In this document: piece after piece, positions 40,001-46,000 of the stretch
Layout of the letters: each line of letters opens with the position of its first letter
Numbering within the stretch: the first letter of the stretch is position 1
The notes under the pieces: generated by a model
Seen by the model: only the letters and a program-made list of their open reading frames with translations
What the model was told of the DNA's origin: nothing
Database searches by the model: none
NCBI GenBank assembly: GCA_903813345.2
Contig: CAIIXF020000001.1
Coordinates: forward strand, 50,797,885-50,861,884
Reading direction: 5' to 3'
Length of the DNA stretch: 64,000 bases
Source of the DNA: Owenia fusiformis
Lineage: Eukaryota > Annelida > Polychaeta > Sabellida > Oweniidae
Made by a program: the position numbers and the translations under genes

Positions 40001-43000
40001 TGGTTCAGTAATCAGTAGCTAATTTTTTCCAGTTTAATGATGGAAACTATAGACAATCAACCAAGTTAATGTACAATTTATTCTCATTGAAACTTGGTAA
40101 AAAGCTACACATTTAACAATCAATTTCAAAGTCTAGATTTAACCTAGTTTTAACCCTATGGTACACTTTCAAACAAGATGTTATTCTCAAATGATTCTTA
40201 GTAAACAAACTTGAAACTGACATGGTTCTACAATGATTTGACAAGTATTTAGTACCTCTTTGCTTCTTTTGCTGCCTGTTGTAACAATTGGTCAAATCTT
40301 GCCTTTGTCTGACCTTTGATGCCAGGTGCTGAAAACAAACAAAATAAACTTTACCATTTGAAAGTTCTAGAAACTTAGTTAGATAAATTCAATAGAAATG
40401 ATACCTTTTGACCATAACTAGGTGACAACAAAGGAGATATGTATATTCCCAGGTAGCTAGGTAAGGTTTTGAATCAAAAACTCATAAACTGGTTATCTCT
40501 CTTAATAAAAATGACAAATTCCAGTGTTTCTACTAGGATTTTTCCCATAGTGGACTTGTAATTCTCATTTTCAAAAGTCTAACAAAAGTTTGTCAAAATA
40601 TGCCAATCTCTATGATTTTGGTCATTTTCAAGTGGATGCAAAAATCTTTTTAGATGTGCACAATCCTATTATTATAAATACTGAATGTAAATATTTAGTA
40701 ATTAAAAAGATTAGATGAAACAGTGCTGTGTATTATAGGTAGTACTCTAGAATGACTATATTGACTAAAACGAGAGGGCTTACATAGCGGTGTCTCATCA
40801 TCTTTTATTTTCTTCTGTCCAGATTTGATCCTCTTGTGCTTTCTTGGTCTCTCAATCTCAACTGAAAATAATGTAGAAATACATGTTAGTTGCTGAATTT
40901 TCTGGTGGAAAATTGTCTAGAAATGATGGAAAAGTATTTCAGAACATGATAAAATATTACCACCTGCTATGCAAATTAATGTTTTCAAAAGGGTAACACC
41001 AACTGCTAAATACCAGCTGTGATAAAGAAATTATGTTTTCCATTCCAGATATCAGCCTTACCTCTAAGAGAGAGATATCTACTTCATATATCTGTTGTGT
41101 CATAGCTCTACTACGAGAAAGATATGGAGTAGATAAATTCAAAGCTTTGGCTACCAAAATGGCAGTCACAACAAACAGTGACTAGTACAGTATGTCAGCA
41201 GTTCTCATTGGTGACATAATGAAACACAAAATAAGTTATGGTGTCGGTGAATTCATTTGGCAACACTCGTCATATTAAGTGATATGGGCATCAACTGACT
41301 GGCTGATTGAAGAATAAACTCTAGGTTTCAATCATGTAGTTTCTTTGATGGGAGGGTCTGCTACAAGAGCACATCACATTCTTGTAACGACAGATAATAG
41401 CCTCTTCCTGGAAAAATAGTGAGCCCACACTGGCTTTTTCTGCCTCCAGAGATGGTCAAGTAAATCAGATTACCACAGAAACAAGTGGGCAACTTACCTG
41501 TAGATGCAGAAACATACATGATAACAGATACATATAATATTGTCGCGCGCCAGACTCCCGCCGAGTACCCGTACTCCCTCGGAGAAGGTCTGGTGGCGAT
41601 GATAAGGGATTCGGAGGTGTTTATCACGGGCGCCGAGCTGGTTTGGTGCTTCAGCTGTCACTGAGCTAGGAGATGGAAAACACAATGTAAAAAACAATCA
41701 ATTACGGGATTTAACAATCTATTCAACACTATAATTACTATAACAATCAATTTCAAAATGTCCTCAATGCCTTTATGGCCAGTAATACAATAATGTCTCT
41801 ATATATAAACATGAGTCGAAAAACACTCTGGCTCTGAGTCCGTCTGTCTCTACTCTACTCTGCCATACTCTGCTCTGCTCTGCTTGTCTGCTCTGCTCTC
41901 TGATATACTCGGCTCTGCTCTCTGCTATGCTCTGCTCTCTGCTATGCTCTGCTCTCTGCAAGACTCTGCTCTGCTCTGCTTGAAAAGAGCTCTCCCTCTT
42001 GAGCTATCTCGTCTTTGGGAAAGAGCCCTGGCTCCGGAAGTAACCTCTGCTTCGGGAGTCGCCTTGTCACGGGAGTAACCACCCTTAAACTCTCCTCAAA
42101 AGAGTGCTTTCACTCTTTGAGCTACACTGTCTCTTGGAAGGAGTCCAGGCTCCGAGAGTAACCTCTGCTCTTGGAGTCACCACTTCTCAGGATATACCTC
42201 TCTACAACCTCTGCTCAATTCACTCTTGAGCTACACTGTCTCTTGGAAGGGGTCCAGGCTCCGGGAGTATCCTCTGCTCTTGGAGTCGTCACTTCTCAGG
42301 AGAAACCTTTGCTCTCGAACGAGATCCACACACTGGGAGTACCTCAGCTCCGGGAATCGCCTCGTCTCAGGAGTAACCTCTGCTCTTGAACGAGATCCAC
42401 ACACTGCTAGTACCTCAGCCCCGGGAATCGCCTCGTCTCAGGAGTAACCTCTACTCAAAGAGTGCTCTCACTCAATGAGCTACACTGTCTCCAAAGAGTA
42501 ACCTCTACTCAAAGAGTGCTCTCACTCAATGAGCTACACTGTCTCCAAAGAGTAACTTCTACTCAAAGAGTGCTCTCACTCAATGAGCTACACTGTCTCC
42601 AAAGAGTAACCTCTGCTCTCGGAGTCACCGCTTCGCAGGAGCAACCTCACTACAACCTCTGTAGAGAATAACAACTCTAGAATGTCGATCAAAGAATGAG
42701 ATTAGACAGAGCTGTTATCTCTCGCCTTGGAGCACCTCAGTTCCGGTAATGTAACCTTGGCTCCGATGAGAGTAAACCTTCCTCAACATACAACCCTGGG
42801 TGAGAGTCAGATCGCCTCGACAAAGTAGGAGCATTTATAGCTTGGAGGGGTAATGACTAGGAGCCACCAATACTCAGAGCAGAATGACTCACGAATATCA
42901 ATCAAAGAAATGAGATTAGACAGAGCCAAATCTACTCAGAGAATCTGGAGCTCAAAACTTCTCAAAATGACGTCACTTCCTTCAAAAACAAAGATGGCCG

Positions 43001-46000
43001 ACCGCCGGGAATTGTGGGAACAAGAAAGCAAGATGGCGGACAGCTAATTACCCATTTTATGCCAACCTCAATCAAGAAAATGGCTAACTCACCAAAACAC
43101 TGGCTGTTGTCTTGTATTTTCTTCAATAGTCGCACCAAATACAATCTGCATCTAACGATTACTGCAACTAATCCAATATATCCAAAATAATGCTCCAATA
43201 AGTCCACAGATTAAATAAAACACGCTTGCACATAAATAAATCCAAACTGACGAGGTCTTGTATCTTCAAGATCTAGGTTTACTCTGATTCACGTGGTTAA
43301 TTGCAAACAATAAAATCCAGACACCTCAAGTTGCATCATGGGAAAACTACAACTTAAGTTGGAGGGAAATTCAAATAAAAGAATCTGATTGGCTGATCAC
43401 CGGTTGCTGGGTACTTAATTATTCTAATTTATTCCACTTCAGTCTGCTGATCCTGTAAACAACCCAGTGCCTACGTGACATTCTGCATGTACACATTTGA
43501 GTCATTAAACTCTCTGAAAGAGTCGACTGACTCCACATATACAAGTACAAAAATTAAACAAAAAATGAAAACCACAATTTTGTCACAATATCCAGGGCCG
43601 TCAGATGGGGGGGTGCGATGGGTGCGACCGCACCCCCCTTTGTTACCCCCCAAAATAAATTTGAAAAAAAAATTTGAAAAAAATTTTTTTTTTGAAAAAT
43701 ATTTATTTGTAATTTTTTTTCATTGACTCATACACTTTGAAAGTACCCAGAAAGCACCAAATAGCATCTTAAAATTGTAAAATAATCTATGGGTATTGGC
43801 CACCACTCACCCCCCCCACAAAACAATGGAAAAGTTCTAAATTTATTTTAGTGTTTTGTCTCAGACACTTTTAAAGTGCCCAGACATCATCAAATAGCTC
43901 CTTGATATAGTTAGTGTTTGTGGGAGACTTGCTCCCCCTCTTGCATCTTGCACTTGCATAACCCCCCCCCCCTCAGGCGCCCCCGTTGACCCCCCCCCTG
44001 TGGCGCCCCCCCTCTAGACCCCCCCCCCAAAAAAAATTGTGATTTTCTCAAATTCTTTAATTGACTCATACAATTTGAAAATGCCCAGAAAGCACCAAAT
44101 AGCGTCTATAATTGTAAAATTTTCTAGGGGGAGTGGGCCACCCATCACACCCCAAACAAAACAATGGAAAAGTTCTGAATTTGTTTTATGTATTGTCTCA
44201 GACACTTTTAAATTGCCCAGACATCATCAAATAGCTCCTTGATAAAGTTAATTATGCTGGAAGACTAACACTTACTCGCCCTCTGGCATCCCCACTCCAC
44301 CTCCCCCTCTGGCAGCCCCCCTCCTTAACACCCCCCCCCCCAAAAAAAAAAAATTGAGATTTTTCAAATTTTTTTATTGACTCATACATTTTGAAAGTGC
44401 CCAGAAAAAAGTTGTGATTGTTTTTCAATGTTTTTATTGACTTATACCTTTAAAAGTGCCCAGAAGCACCAAATATCATCTTTAAATTGTAAAATTTTCT
44501 AGGAGAGTTAGCTACCCCTCAAAACCCCCACAAAACAAAATAAATATTCTGAATTTCATGTATTGTCTCAGACATTTTTTAAGTGCCCAGACATCATCAA
44601 ATAGCACCTTGATATGGTCAATGTTTCTGGGGGACAACCCCTTGCTCCGCTACTGGCACCCCACCCAACTTCACCCTCTCATCCTCTTTGACACCCCCAA
44701 AAGAATTTGAAAAAAATTCACATTTTTCTTATTGACTCATAACGCACAGGCGTACCAGATGGTTCCAAATTCGCTCCAAATACAAGCAAATTTCAAAATT
44801 TTCATGGGGGAGAACCCCCAGACCCCCCTGAATGCTCGGTTCTTTATTCACTCAACTCTTATTCTTGTGGTAGTGGCGTACTACTAACTTAGAAACTTAC
44901 ACTTTGAAAGTCCCCAGAAAGCACCAAATAGCATCTCAAAAACTGTAAAATTTTCTAGGGGGAGTAGACCACTCCTCACCCCCCCCCCACAAAACAATTG
45001 GAACGTTTGGAAGTTGCATTTGTTAATTTCAAACCAATATAGGGAGTAACTGACCCCCCCCCCCTCTGTCTTACGCGATTTGATTTACGTGGCAAAAAAA
45101 TTGACAATTTTAAATTCTCTTTAGTAAGCTAAAAACCGCACCCCCCTTGGAGAAAAGTGTCTTACGGGCCTGATATCTGGTAAATGGTAGTTCAACAAGT
45201 TAAACCCTAACTGGCTTAATTATTAATCTGACGTCTCTTAGGGGCAGACTGGTAATGAATAAGGCCAGACATTGTTTAAGACTGGGCCTATTCAATCTCG
45301 AGAAGCGAAGCAAGGAGTAATTCTAAATTTTGAGCAACATCTCAAATTTGGCTCATTATATGACCAAAAAAGCCAGTTTGAGGTGAAAAAAAGTAGATTT
45401 CCTTGAAGTGTTGACTTTAGGCTTGCTAGGAGAATTAAGAAACCATAACAAGGCAAAAAACTGTTAATTTACCCTATTTTTCTTTTTTCAAAAAATGTTT
45501 CCGCTACCCTTTGCACTCATTCGACTACATGTACTCTTCTAAAAGAGAGATTCGTCTTCACTCTTTGAGTAAACAATAAATCTCTGAACTTACCAAGCCA
45601 AACAGGGTTTGTTGTTGAAATCAGACCTAATTGGCACAAACTTAGCATGTGTTCCTTCCAGCTTGTTGATTTGTTGTGAACAGCTCAGCCAAAATTTGAA
45701 ATGATTTATGACAAAGGCTTATGATTATGACACAGGCACTGGTGATGGAGGCGGGCTGCTAAACTGTAATTTAGTCTATACTAGGCAGAGGGTAGTTTAT
45801 AACTAGACTCTGCGTGATGTGTATCTTTCCGTATTTCAGGTAAATAGATGATAACATAAGGGGATGCTGCTGTTCACATGCTTTCTTCAGGTGTTTTATG
45901 TCACAGATTAGACTCTGGTTCATGTCAGTATGTTTTCTTCTGGTTTCTTTTCACTATTATTTGCTGTCGTCGTAAATCACAGATATTGGCCAGATCGTTT

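Larger units (their letters stand above)
41541..43587. mobile_element. possible solo LTR of a retrotransposon
   Basis: The segment starts TGTCGCGCGCC and ends TTTTGTCACA, with ATAT directly outside both ends (41537-41540 and 43588-43591), as expected for a TG...CA LTR with a 4-bp target duplication. The interior is GC-richer than its surroundings and holds CTCTG arrays and a 60-bp tandem repeat. No gag or pol frame is present. The target duplication is short and AT-only, so chance is possible. Confidence 0.35.

Noticed and set aside
41773-42671. Several 60-73-codon frames on both strands
   Set aside because: Low-complexity CTCTG and 60-bp tandem repeats keep all frames open.
43475-44242. Frames at 43475, 44014 and 44039
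   Set aside because: They are within the poly-C repeat family and repeat between units.
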